Made by a program: the position numbers and the translations under genes | DNA from: Rhizobium sp. Leaf453 | GTDB lineage: Bacteria; Pseudomonadota; Alphaproteobacteria; Rhizobiales; Rhizobiaceae | NCBI RefSeq assembly: GCF_001425605.1 | Contig: NZ_LMRG01000030.1 | Coordinates: 1-64,000 of the forward strand | DNA: 64,000 nucleotides | Direction: 5' to 3' | Shown here: piece by piece, positions 1 through 8,020 of the stretch | How positions within the stretch are numbered: position 1 is the stretch's first letter | Layout: each line of letters starts with the position of its first letter | The notes under the pieces: generated by a model | The model's input: the letters and a program-made list of their open reading frames with translations, nothing else | Databases searched by the model: none | Told to the model about the DNA's origin: nothing

Positions 1-72
1 TCATGGCGACAACGAACACTCGTGGTCTGGCGCGATTCATGGCGACAACGAACACTCGTGGTCTGGCGCGAT
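1..72. repeat. Exact 36-bp tandem duplication at the smoF start
   Basis: Bases 1-36 and 37-72 are identical. The copy adds 12 in-frame codons, so the protein begins MATTNTRGLARF followed by MATTNTRGLARL. The window starts inside or at the edge of the repeat, so there may be more copies to the left. A second 36-bp tandem repeat with a different sequence lies in smoK 2.7 kb downstream. Confidence 0.95.
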
Positions 73-911
73 TGATGATGGCGCCGTCGGTTGGGTTGCT
101 GTTGATCTGGATGATCGTGCCTTTGGCGATGACGTTGTGGTTCTCGTTCCAGAACTACAACCTGCTCAATCCGGGCAATGTCAGCTTTGCCGGGCTTTTC
201 AACTATCAGTTCTTCTATTCGGATCCCGCCTTCTTCCAGTCGATCTGGAACACGCTGGTGATCGTCGTCGGCGTGCTTGCGATCACCGTGATCGGCGGCA
301 TCGGCATCGCCTTGATGCTCGACCAGCCGGTCTGGGGGCAGGGGCTGGTGCGCATCCTGGTGATTTCGCCCTTCTTCGTCATGCCGCCGGTGGCAGCACT
401 CGTGTGGAAGAACATGATCATGCATCCGCAATATGGCGTCTTTGCCGATATTGCCCGCTTCTTCGGGGTCCAGCCGGTCGACTGGTTCGGCCAGTATCCG
501 TTGTTCTCGATCATCGTCATCGTCGCCTGGCAGTGGCTGCCGTTCGCGACGCTCATCCTGCTCACCGCGCTTCAGTCGCTCGACGGCGAGCAGAAGGAAG
601 CGGCCGAGATGGACGGCGCCGGCTTCGTGTCGCGCTTCATCTACCTGACGCTGCCGCATCTCGCCCGCTCGATCACCGTCGTCATCCTGATCCAGACGAT
701 CTTCCTGCTTGGCGTCTATGCCGAGATCCTCGTCACCACCAATGGCGGCCCGGGTTATGCATCGACCAACCTGCCGTTCCTGATCTACCGCACGGCACTG
801 CTCGGCTATGACGTCGGCGGCGCATCCGCAGGCGGCATCATCGCCGTCATCCTCGCCAATATCGTCGCCTTCTTCCTGATGCGCGCCGTCGGCAAGAACC
901 TCGACAAGTAA
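3..911 (+). CDS. smoF: Sorbitol/mannitol ABC transporter permease SmoF
   Basis: This is an inner-membrane permease of the MalF-like binding-protein-dependent family, one half of the channel of a polyol importer. About six hydrophobic segments are visible, starting near residue 27. The EAA loop that docks on the ATPase reads EAAEMDGAG near residue 200. The 302-residue length includes a duplicated 12-residue N-terminus; the ATG at 39 would give the normal-looking start, and the true start may be either one. It is followed after 17 bases by smoG. The solute-binding gene smoE is expected upstream, outside the window. Substrate assignment rests on the sorbitol and mannitol dehydrogenases in the same operon. 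Confidence 0.9.
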   Translation: MATTNTRGLARFMATTNTRGLARLMMAPSVGLLLIWMIVPLAMTLWFSFQNYNLLNPGNVSFAGLFNYQFFYSDPAFFQSIWNTLVIVVGVLAITVIGGIGIALMLDQPVWGQGLVRILVISPFFVMPPVAALVWKNMIMHPQYGVFADIARFFGVQPVDWFGQYPLFSIIVIVAWQWLPFATLILLTALQSLDGEQKEAAEMDGAGFVSRFIYLTLPHLARSITVVILIQTIFLLGVYAEILVTTNGGPGYASTNLPFLIYRTALLGYDVGGASAGGIIAVILANIVAFFLMRAVGKNLDK

Positions 912-928
912 GAAGAAGGCAGGAAACC

Positions 929-1753
929 ATGGCCAGAGCCGTTTCGACCCGCAGAACCGCATTCTTCACCGTCGCCGCCTGGATTGTCGCGCTGGTGATC
1001 TTCTTCCCGATCCTCTACACGATCATCACCTCGTTCAAGTCGGAGACCGAAGCCATCCAGGGCTTCAACCTGATCCCGTCGGGCACGATCGAGAGCTATG
1101 GCGCCGTGCAGGCGCAGAGCAACTACTTCAAGTTCTTCCTGAACTCGGTGGTGCTGTCGGTCGGCTCGACGCTGCTGGCGCTGTTGATCGCGGTCCCGTC
1201 CGCCTGGTCGATGGCCTTTGCGCCGACAACTAAGACCAAGGACATCCTGATGTGGATGCTCTCGACCAAGATGATGCCGGCCGTTGCCGTGCTGGTGCCG
1301 TTCTACCTGATGTTCCGCGACTTCGGCCTGCTCGATACCCGCATCGGCCTGCTCGTCATGCTGACGATGATCAACCTGCCGATCGTCATCTGGATGCTCT
1401 ACACCTACTTTCGGGAAATCCCCGGCGAGATCCTCGAGGCCGCCCGCATGGATGGCGCATCGCTCTGGGGCGAGATCGTCTATGTGCTCACCCCGATGGC
1501 GGTTCCGGGCATTGCGTCCACCATGCTGCTCAACATCATCCTCGCCTGGAACGAAGCCTTCTGGACGATCCGGCTGACGACGACCAATGCAGCCCCGCTG
1601 ACCGCCTTCATCGCCTCGTTCTCGTCACCGCAAGGCCTGTTCTGGGCCAAGCTTTCGGCGGCCTCGACGCTGGCGATCGCACCGATCCTGATCATGGGCT
1701 GGTTCTCACAGAAACAGCTGGTGCGCGGCCTGACGTTTGGCGCGGTGAAGTAA
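929..1753 (+). CDS. smoG: Sorbitol/mannitol ABC transporter permease SmoG
   Basis: This is the second permease of the polyol importer, a MalG-like protein of 274 residues. A hydrophobic N-terminal segment (about residues 12-32) is followed by further membrane spans. The EAA loop ILEAARMDGAS near residue 170 contacts the SmoK ATPase. An AGGA ribosome-binding site lies just before ATG 929. The 103 bases between its stop and smoK hold no clear terminator, so smoF-smoG-smoK are probably one transcript. The pairing with SmoF and the downstream smoS and mtlK support a sugar-alcohol substrate; related maltose-type permeases cannot be excluded from sequence alone. Confidence 0.9.
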   Translation: MARAVSTRRTAFFTVAAWIVALVIFFPILYTIITSFKSETEAIQGFNLIPSGTIESYGAVQAQSNYFKFFLNSVVLSVGSTLLALLIAVPSAWSMAFAPTTKTKDILMWMLSTKMMPAVAVLVPFYLMFRDFGLLDTRIGLLVMLTMINLPIVIWMLYTYFREIPGEILEAARMDGASLWGEIVYVLTPMAVPGIASTMLLNIILAWNEAFWTIRLTTTNAAPLTAFIASFSSPQGLFWAKLSAASTLAIAPILIMGWFSQKQLVRGLTFGAVK

Positions 1754-1856
1754 GAGCCGCCGCAACAGACGCGACGCAAACGACGACGAAAGACAATAAC
1801 GACACAGGGACATCCCCGAAGCCGGGACGTCGCAGAAAAGACTTTGGGAGGCACGC

Positions 1857-3126
1857 ATGGGCAATATCCAACTGAAGAAGGTCAACAAGAGCTTTGGCGC
1901 GACGCAGGTCATTCCGGGCATCGACCTGACGATCAACGAGGGCGAGTTCGTCGTCTTCGTCGGCCCCTCGGGCTGCGGCAAGTCGACATTGCTGCGCCTG
2001 ATCGCAGGCCTCGAGGACACCACATCCGGCACGATCGAGATCGACGGCCGCGATGTCACCGGGGCGGCACCCGCCAAGCGCGGTCTTGCCATGGTGTTCC
2101 AGTCCTATGCGCTCTATCCGCACATGACCGTGCGCAACAACATCGCCTTCCCCCTGAAGATGGCCAAGCTCGACCAGGGCGCGATCGACAAGAAGGTGAC
2201 GGAAGCCGCCCGCGTGCTGAACCTCACCAACTATCTCGACCGGCGGCCGGGCCAGCTCTCCGGCGGCCAGCGCCAGCGTGTGGCGATCGGCCGGGCCATC
2301 GTGCGCGAACCCTCGGCCTTCCTGTTCGACGAGCCGCTCTCCAACCTCGATGCGGCGCTGCGCGGCACGATGCGGCTCGAAATCTCCGAGCTGCATCACC
2401 AGCTGAAGACGACGATGATCTACGTCACCCATGACCAGGTCGAAGCCATGACCATGGCCGACAAGATCGTCGTGCTCAATGCCGGCAATATCGAACAGGT
2501 CGGCTCGCCGCTCGATCTCTACCACCGGCCCGACAATATCTTCGTCGCCGGCTTCATCGGCTCGCCGCGCATGAACTTCGCCACCGGCGCCTTTGCGGTT
2601 GGCGAGCGAATCACAACCATTCTCAAAATTTCCTGGATGGTTATTTGCCAGGCAGTGTTGATTGATGTGCTTCGTCGGATCGATGCCCGAGGCGATGAAG
2701 GCGGCGGCGATCGAGCGGATCTAACAGGTCGGCTCGCCGCTCGATCTCTACCACATCTAACAGGTCGGCTCGCCGCTCGATCTCTACCACCGGCCCGACA
2801 ATATCTTCGTCGCCGGCTTCATCGGCTCGCCGCGCATGAACTTCGCCACCGGCGCCTTTGCTGAGCCCTACAATGCCCATACGATCGGCATCCGCCCGGA
2901 ACACCTGAAACTGTCGACCACAACAGGCCCCTGGAAGGGTGTCGTCGGCGTCGCCGAACATCTCGGCTCCGACACCTTCCTCCACATCCATGTCGACGGC
3001 ATCGGCCTTGTCACAGCCCGCGTCGGCGGCGACTTCCCCGTCAACCACGGTGACACCGTCTTCCTCACCCCAGACGAAGGAAGAGTCCACAGGTTCGATC
3101 AAGCAGGCAAGGCAATCAGATCATGA
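1857..3126 (+). pseudogene. smoK: SmoK ATP-binding protein, disrupted by a 265-bp insertion
   Basis: This is the ATPase of the polyol importer (MalK/UgpC family). The nucleotide-binding domain is intact: Walker [10 protein letters not shown] (residues 36-44), signature LSGGQRQR (134-141), Walker B and D-loop [11 protein letters not shown] (155-165), H-loop THDQ (191-194). After residue 247 the frame is broken by an insertion of 265 bases (2597-2861), which shifts the frame by one. Reading then ends out of frame at 2864. The true C-terminal regulatory (TOBE/OB) domain continues in another frame to 3126, where the stop overlaps smoS (ATGA). Removing 265 bases restores one frame of 334 residues, the normal family length. 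A truncated protein with a complete ATPase domain could still be made. An assembly error is the alternative. Confidence 0.85.
2494..2861. repeat. 103-bp direct duplication with internal insert and 36-bp tandem repeat in smoK
   Basis: Bases 2494-2596 are repeated exactly at 2759-2861. Between the copies lie 122 bases of new sequence (2597-2718) and a 36-bp unit repeated twice in tandem (2719-2754 and 2755-2790). Each unit is ATCT plus the first 32 bases of the duplicated smoK segment. The reverse complement of 2664-2720 reads [19 protein letters not shown], which matches my memory of tryptophanyl-tRNA synthetase. Bases 2615-2642 hold a small inverted repeat (AACCAT/ATGGTT). There are no terminal inverted repeats or transposase, so this is not a recognisable insertion sequence. 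Confidence 0.9.
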
Positions 3127-3893
3127 GGCTGGACGGGAAAAGCGCACTGATCACCGGATCGGCGCGCGGTATCGGACGGGCCTTCGCGGAAGCCTATATC
3201 CGCGAGGGGGCGACCGTTGCCATCGCCGACATCAATCTGGAGCGAGCCAAAACAACCGCATCGGAACTCGGCGCTTCAGCCTATGCCGTTGAAATGGACG
3301 TGACGAACCAGGCCTCCATCGATGCGGCGATCGCAGCTGTCGTCGAAAAGGCCGGCGGCCTGGACATCCTCGTCAACAATGCAGCCCTGTTCGATCTCGC
3401 GCCGATCGTCGAGATCACGCGGGAAAGCTTCGACAGACTTTTTACCATCAATGTCTCCGGGACGCTCTTTACCTTGCAGTCCGCTGCACGGCAGATGATC
3501 GCCCAGGGACGCGGCGGCAAGATCATCAACATGGCAAGCCAGGCGGGGCGTCGTGGGGAAGCTCTTGTCGCCGTTTATTGCGCCACCAAGGCGGCGGTCA
3601 TCAGCCTGACCCAATCGGCCGGGCTGGACCTGATCAAGCATGGCATCAACGTCAATGCGATCGCGCCCGGCGTCGTCGATGGCGAACATTGGGACGGCGT
3701 CGATGCGCTGTTTGCCAAATATGAAAACCGCCCGCGCGGCGAAAAGAAGAGGCTGGTCGGCGCGGAAGTGCCGTTCGGCCGCATGGGCACGGCCGAGGAC
3801 CTGACCGGCATGGCGGTCTTCCTTGCCTCGGCCGAAAGCAATTATGTCGTTTCGCAGACCTACAATGTCGACGGCGGCAACTGGATGAGCTGA
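3123..3893 (+). CDS. smoS: Sorbitol dehydrogenase SmoS (short-chain dehydrogenase)
   Basis: This is a cytoplasmic NAD-dependent polyol dehydrogenase, expected to oxidise sorbitol to fructose (the family also acts on galactitol and related polyols). It is a classical 256-residue short-chain dehydrogenase. The nucleotide-binding motif TGSARGIG is at residues 11-18, NNA is at 85-87, and the catalytic tetrad is N110, S139, Y152, K156. The ATG overlaps the intact-frame end of smoK by four bases, which implies translational coupling that the smoK frameshift may disturb. The next gene follows after 24 bases. Identification as SmoS rests on its place between transporter and mtlK. Confidence 0.9.
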   Translation: MRLDGKSALITGSARGIGRAFAEAYIREGATVAIADINLERAKTTASELGASAYAVEMDVTNQASIDAAIAAVVEKAGGLDILVNNAALFDLAPIVEITRESFDRLFTINVSGTLFTLQSAARQMIAQGRGGKIINMASQAGRRGEALVAVYCATKAAVISLTQSAGLDLIKHGINVNAIAPGVVDGEHWDGVDALFAKYENRPRGEKKRLVGAEVPFGRMGTAEDLTGMAVFLASAESNYVVSQTYNVDGGNWMS

Positions 3894-3917
3894 TCACGCT
3901 CGTCGAAAGGAATGAAC

Positions 3918-5402
3918 ATGACGACCAAACTTTCGCTCGCCAATCTCCCGGCCATCAAGGCGACGGCCGCGATCCCGGCTTATGACCGTTCGGCGTTGTC
4001 TGCCGGCATCGTCCATTTCGGTGTCGGCAATTTCCATCGCGCCCATCAGGCGATCTATCTCGATGACCTCTTCAACACCGGCAAGGATCTCGACTGGGCG
4101 ATCGTCGGGGCAGGGGTTCTGCCGTCCGACGAAACGATGCAGGCGAAGCTCGCCGAACAGGATTTTTTGACAACCGTCGTCGAGCAGGACAACAACAAGA
4201 GTGCCGCGCGCGTCACCGCGCCGATGATCGATTATCTGCGACCTGGCAATGCGGCCGCAACGGTCGCGCAACTGGCCGATCCGGCGATCCGGATCGTCTC
4301 TTTGACAATCACAGAAGGTGGTTACTTCATCAATCCCGCTTCCGGCGTCTTCGATCCCAAGCATCCGGCCATCGTCGCCGACAGCCAGAACCCGAGCGAT
4401 CCGAAGACGGTGTTCGGCCTGATCATCGCCGGCCTCAAGGCGCGCAAGGACAAGGGTCTTGTGCCCTTTACCGTCATGTCCTGCGACAACATCCCGGGCA
4501 ATGGCGAAGTCACCCACGCCGCCATCTCCGGGCTCGCCCGCCTGTCCGATCCGGCACTCGCCGACTGGATCGACGCCAATGTCGCTTTCCCGAACGGCAT
4601 GGTGGACCGCATCACGCCGGCCACCGGCCCGCGCGAAGTCGGCATTGCCGCCTCGGATTATGGCATCGACGACAACTGGCCGGTCTTCTGCGAAGAATTC
4701 AAGCAATGGGTGCTGGAGGATCATTTCCCGGCCGGACGCCCAGCGCTGGAAACGGTCGGCGTCCAGTTCGTGCCGGATGTCGCGCCCTACGAGCACATGA
4801 AAATCCGCATCCTCAACGGCGGTCACGCAGCGATTGCATATCCCGCAGCCCTGCTCGACATCCACTTTGTCCATGAGGCGATGGAGGACAAGACGGTTTG
4901 CGCCTTCCTCGACAAGCTGGAGCGGGACGAAATCATCCCGGTCATTCCGCCGGTGCCCAACACCGATCTCACGGCTTACTTCAAAAAGGTGGAATCGCGG
5001 CTGTTCAACCCAAAGATCGGCGACACCATTCCGCGCCTGGCGCAGGACGGCTCCAACCGCCAGCCGAAATTCATCCTGCCGACGACGGCCGACCGACTGC
5101 GCCGCGGAGAGGACGTCATCGGCCTCTCGCTGGTCTCGGCGCTCTGGTGCCGTTACCTCGCGGGCACGACCGACAGCGGCAAGGCGATCACCTTCAACGA
5201 TGCCAGTGCCGATCGTTTGCACGCGGCCGCGGTGAAAGCCAAGGATGATCCACAGGCATTCCTTGCGCTTTCCGACATATTCGGTGATGTTGCGCAATCC
5301 TCACTGTTCCAGAAGCGGTTTGCACACGCACTGAAGACGCTCTGGGACAAGGGCACGCGGGCCACCCTCGAGCTCTATCTTGCCGGAAAACTTGGAGAAT
5401 GA
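3918..5402 (+). CDS. mtlK: Mannitol 2-dehydrogenase
   Basis: This cytoplasmic long-chain polyol dehydrogenase is expected to oxidise D-mannitol to D-fructose with NAD. The protein is 494 residues. Near the N-terminus it has the family motif FGVGNFHRAHQ, and mid-protein it has HMKIRILNGGHAA, which carries the lysine, asparagine and histidine used in catalysis. I place the start at ATG 3918 because the GAAAGG ribosome-binding site at 3905-3910 is too close to the ATG at 3912. It is co-oriented with smoS. The sugar produced, fructose, needs a kinase found elsewhere. Confidence 0.92.
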   Translation: MTTKLSLANLPAIKATAAIPAYDRSALSAGIVHFGVGNFHRAHQAIYLDDLFNTGKDLDWAIVGAGVLPSDETMQAKLAEQDFLTTVVEQDNNKSAARVTAPMIDYLRPGNAAATVAQLADPAIRIVSLTITEGGYFINPASGVFDPKHPAIVADSQNPSDPKTVFGLIIAGLKARKDKGLVPFTVMSCDNIPGNGEVTHAAISGLARLSDPALADWIDANVAFPNGMVDRITPATGPREVGIAASDYGIDDNWPVFCEEFKQWVLEDHFPAGRPALETVGVQFVPDVAPYEHMKIRILNGGHAAIAYPAALLDIHFVHEAMEDKTVCAFLDKLERDEIIPVIPPVPNTDLTAYFKKVESRLFNPKIGDTIPRLAQDGSNRQPKFILPTTADRLRRGEDVIGLSLVSALWCRYLAGTTDSGKAITFNDASADRLHAAAVKAKDDPQAFLALSDIFGDVAQSSLFQKRFAHALKTLWDKGTRATLELYLAGKLGE

Positions 5403-5483
5403 CATCATGACGCCCAGCCCCTTGCGCACTGTCGCGGCCACAGCATGTGGCCGCTCTGCGATGCAAGGGGCGGTCTGATCGTC

Positions 5484-6176
5484 ATGAGCGTTCATCCACC
5501 CAAGCTGGTGATCTTCGACTGTGACGGTGTTCTGGTCGATAGCGAGCCATTGTCGCTCGATGTGCTCGTCCGAGTTCTGCGTAATGCCGGCGTCGATATG
5601 GATGCCGAGGAGGCAACGGAGCGCTTTCTCGGCAAGAGCCTGAAGACCATGTCGGATATCCTGCACGAGGAATACGGGCTGGCGGTCGATGATCACTTTC
5701 TGGAAGAGATGAGGCTCGATCTCTACCAGCGGTTCCGTCGCGAACTGCAGCCGATCGCCGGAATTTCCCAGGCTCTGGACGAACTGGACATTGCGCGCTG
5801 CGTGGCGTCCTCGAGCCAGATGGAACGAATCCGGCTGTCGCTGACCATTACCGGCCTGATCGACAAGCTGGAGCCGCATCTTTTCAGCGCCTCCATGGTG
5901 GCGAACGGAAAGCCGGCACCAGATCTTTTTCTGCATGCGGCGGCCCAGATGCACACTGCGCCGGAAAACTGCATCGTCATCGAGGACAGTCCTGCCGGGA
6001 TCGAGGCCGCACAAGCGGCCGGCATGCGCGTCTTTGCCTTTGCCGGTGCGTCCCATGCCAAATCCGAACGGCATCTCGCCACTTTGCGGCAACTGGAACC
6101 CGATGTCCTGTTTGACGACATGCGGGAATTGATCCATTTTGTCCGGAAAGAACAAAGGGACGGGAACGCTAGTTAA
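5484..6176 (+). CDS. HAD-superfamily phosphatase (beta-phosphoglucomutase-like)
   Basis: This is a 230-residue HAD hydrolase of the PGMB/CbbY type. The nucleophile motif FDCDGVLVDSE lies near residue 10, a serine motif SSSQ is mid-protein, and the acidic motif EDSPAGIEAA is in the second half; a helical cap domain lies between. Start ATG 5484 is chosen because the conserved domain begins there; an upstream ATG at 5445 would add 13 residues of no recognisable character. The stop overlaps the kinase start by one base (TAATG), so the two are coupled. It probably dephosphorylates a sugar phosphate from polyol metabolism; the exact substrate cannot be read from sequence. Confidence 0.85.
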   Translation: MSVHPPKLVIFDCDGVLVDSEPLSLDVLVRVLRNAGVDMDAEEATERFLGKSLKTMSDILHEEYGLAVDDHFLEEMRLDLYQRFRRELQPIAGISQALDELDIARCVASSSQMERIRLSLTITGLIDKLEPHLFSASMVANGKPAPDLFLHAAAQMHTAPENCIVIEDSPAGIEAAQAAGMRVFAFAGASHAKSERHLATLRQLEPDVLFDDMRELIHFVRKEQRDGNAS

Positions 6177-7753
6177 TGCGCGATCTGATCGTTGCCGTCG
6201 ATGTCGGAACCGGCAGCGCCCGCGCTGGAATTTTCGACAGGCATGGCAAGCAACTGGCCCGGGCGGACTATCCGATCCTGATGAACCGGCCCGAGGAAAA
6301 TCACGCCGAGCATGATTCAGAAAACATCTGGGCGGCCGTCTGCATCGCCGTCAAGACAGCGCGTGCCAAGGCCGGTGTTCCCGCCGAGGCCGTTGCCGCC
6401 ATCGGCTTCGATGCCACCTGTTCGCTGGTGGTTCGCGACAAAAATGGTGCGCCCCTGTCCGTCAATCGCAAGGGCGATCCTCGTTGGGATACGATCGTCT
6501 GGCTCGATCACCGCGCCCTGAAACAGGCTGATTTCTGCACTGCGACCGGCCATCCCGTGCTCAACCATTCGGGCCGCGTCATGTCGCCGGAAATGGAAAT
6601 GCCGAAGCTGATGTGGTTGAAGCAGAACCTGCCGCAGCAATGGGAAAAGGCCGGATATTTCTTCGATCTCGCCGACTTTATGTCCTGGCGGGCGACTGGC
6701 AATCCGGCGCGCTCGCGCTGCACGCTGACATCGAAATGGAACTATCTGTCGCACGAGAACGGCTGGCAGGCGGCATTCCTCGAGGCGATCGGGCTGGAGG
6801 ACCTGCGCGAGCGCGGTGGTCTGCCCGACGAGACAATGCCCGTCGGACAATCGGCCGGGCATCTGACGGCGATGGCGGCGGCCGAACTTGGCCTGCACGA
6901 AGGCTGCCAGGTGGCGACCGGGCTGATCGATGCCTATGCCGGCGCGATCGGCGTGCTCGGCGGCTTTGCCGGTGAACCCGAACGGTTGGAGCGGCAGCTG
7001 GCGCTGATTGCCGGAACGTCCAGCTGCATCGTCGCTTTTTCCAAGGACATGAAACCCGGCTTCGGCATGTGGGGTCCATATTTCGAGGCGGCGTTTCAGC
7101 AGAGCTGGCTGATCGAGGGCGGGCAGTCGGCCACCGGCGCGCTGCTTGATCATGTGGTGCGTAGCCACAGCGCCGGCGGTGAGCCGGATGCGGAAATTCA
7201 TGCGCGCATCGTGCTGAGGATCCAGGAATTGCGGGCTGCCTATGGCAGCGAATTCGCTTCCCGCCTGCATGTCCTGCCGGATTTTCACGGCAACCGCTCG
7301 CCGCTGGCCGATCCGCACGCGCTGGGTGTCATCAGCGGCCTGACACTCGACAGTTCGTTCGATGCGCTCTGCCGGCTCTATTGGCGCACCTGCGTCGCCA
7401 TTGCGCTCGGCATCCGCCACATTCTCGAAATGATGAAAGAGGCGGGCTACGATCTCGACACGCTGCACATCACCGGCGGTCACGTGCGCAATCCGCTGCT
7501 GATGGAGCTTTATTCGGATGTCACCGGCTGCACGGTGGTGGTGCCGGAAACCAATGATGCGGTTCTGCTCGGGACCGCCATGGTCGCCTCGGTGGCCGGC
7601 GGGCTCTATCCGGATCTGCGGATCGCTGGTCCCGCCATGTCGCCGGGTGGTCATGAGCGGCATCCGGATGCAGGCATGCGGGAAACCTATGACCGGGATT
7701 ATCGCAAATTCCTCAGCCTTTACAGGCACAGGGCCGAGATCGAGGCGCTCTGA
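6176..7753 (+). CDS. FGGY-family pentulose kinase (ribulokinase-like)
   Basis: This is an ATP-dependent sugar kinase of 525 residues. The N-terminal ATPase fold starts DVGTGSARAGIFD, and the C-terminal half holds the FGGY-type signature around ITGGHVRNPLL. The overall pattern matches the FGGY pentulose kinases that act on D-ribulose or related pentuloses rather than glycerol or gluconate kinase. As the last gene of the smo operon it would phosphorylate a ketose formed by the polyol dehydrogenases, for example ribulose or xylulose from ribitol or arabitol. It starts one base inside the stop of the HAD gene. The substrate is inferred, not shown. Confidence 0.85.
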   Translation: MRDLIVAVDVGTGSARAGIFDRHGKQLARADYPILMNRPEENHAEHDSENIWAAVCIAVKTARAKAGVPAEAVAAIGFDATCSLVVRDKNGAPLSVNRKGDPRWDTIVWLDHRALKQADFCTATGHPVLNHSGRVMSPEMEMPKLMWLKQNLPQQWEKAGYFFDLADFMSWRATGNPARSRCTLTSKWNYLSHENGWQAAFLEAIGLEDLRERGGLPDETMPVGQSAGHLTAMAAAELGLHEGCQVATGLIDAYAGAIGVLGGFAGEPERLERQLALIAGTSSCIVAFSKDMKPGFGMWGPYFEAAFQQSWLIEGGQSATGALLDHVVRSHSAGGEPDAEIHARIVLRIQELRAAYGSEFASRLHVLPDFHGNRSPLADPHALGVISGLTLDSSFDALCRLYWRTCVAIALGIRHILEMMKEAGYDLDTLHITGGHVRNPLLMELYSDVTGCTVVVPETNDAVLLGTAMVASVAGGLYPDLRIAGPAMSPGGHERHPDAGMRETYDRDYRKFLSLYRHRAEIEAL

Positions 7754-7806
7754 CTGCCCGGGTTTAGGCCGCCGGAAATTTTTTTAAAAAAATACATGAT
7801 GGGACT

Positions 7807-7831
7807 GGAACCTTTTTTTCGCCCGTCCGTT
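7807..7831 (+). promoter_or_regulatory. EcfG-type general stress promoter for the small RNA
   Basis: GGAAC at 7807-7811 is followed by exactly 16 bases and CGTT at 7828-7831, a perfect match to the alphaproteobacterial EcfG/RpoE2 consensus. No protein gene starts downstream on this strand for over 2 kb. What follows is a set of hairpins ending in a terminator, so the promoter most likely drives a non-coding RNA starting near 7838-7842. Confidence 0.85.
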
Positions 7832-7838
7832 TCTTGGA

Positions 7839-7969
7839 TGTCCGGACACTGGTTCGCATCGCCCCCAATGCGAACGCCCCAACACTGATCCGGCATTCCA
7901 GCTCACACGCCCCCTCGGTGAGTTGTCGATATCAGCCAGTGCCTCCCCCAGGCACTGGCTGTCTTTTTT
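7839..7969 (+). ncRNA. Probable EcfG-dependent small RNA with three C-rich hairpin loops (GsrN-like)
   Basis: The transcript predicted from the upstream EcfG promoter is about 130 nt. It can form three hairpins. The first is 7852-7859 with 7868-7875, loop CGCCCCCA. The second is 7900-7906 with 7918-7924 (one G-U pair), with a run of five C in the loop. The third is the terminator, 7934-7943 with 7951-7960, loop TCCCCCA, followed by six T. Every loop displays a C-run that could pair with G-rich Shine-Dalgarno sequences. The Caulobacter general-stress RNA GsrN works through a C-rich loop, and I recall homologues proposed near ecfG in Rhizobiaceae. No convincing ORF is present. The 5' end is estimated from the promoter, and the exact family cannot be proven from structure alone. 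Confidence 0.75.
7934..7969 (+). terminator. Rho-independent terminator of the small RNA
   Basis: A perfect 10-bp stem AGCCAGTGCC/GGCACTGGCT with a 7-base loop is followed by GTC and six T. The T-run is only on the plus-strand side, so it terminates rightward transcription. It would also stop read-through from the smo operon before the convergent kinase gene at 8021. Confidence 0.92.
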
Positions 7970-8020
7970 CCAGGATGATTGTGAAATGTGCCGGCCGGAA
8001 GGGTGGCGTCGTGCGGCCGG

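Noticed and set aside
2597-2861. The smoK insert as an insertion sequence
   Set aside because: It is too short, has no transposase and no terminal inverted repeats, and the duplication of 103 bp is far longer than any known target-site duplication.
3894-5297. Long open frame on the minus strand across mtlK (and similar ones at 6317-7729, 27882-29600 and 48486-50114)
   Set aside because: These mirror well-conserved plus-strand genes in GC-rich DNA; their translations show no recognisable domain and are rich in arginine, aspartate and alanine, as expected for shadow frames.
7754-7806. T-rich and A-rich runs after the kinase gene as a terminator for the smo operon
   Set aside because: The run at about 7779-7794 has no GC-rich stem before it, so it is not a canonical intrinsic terminator.
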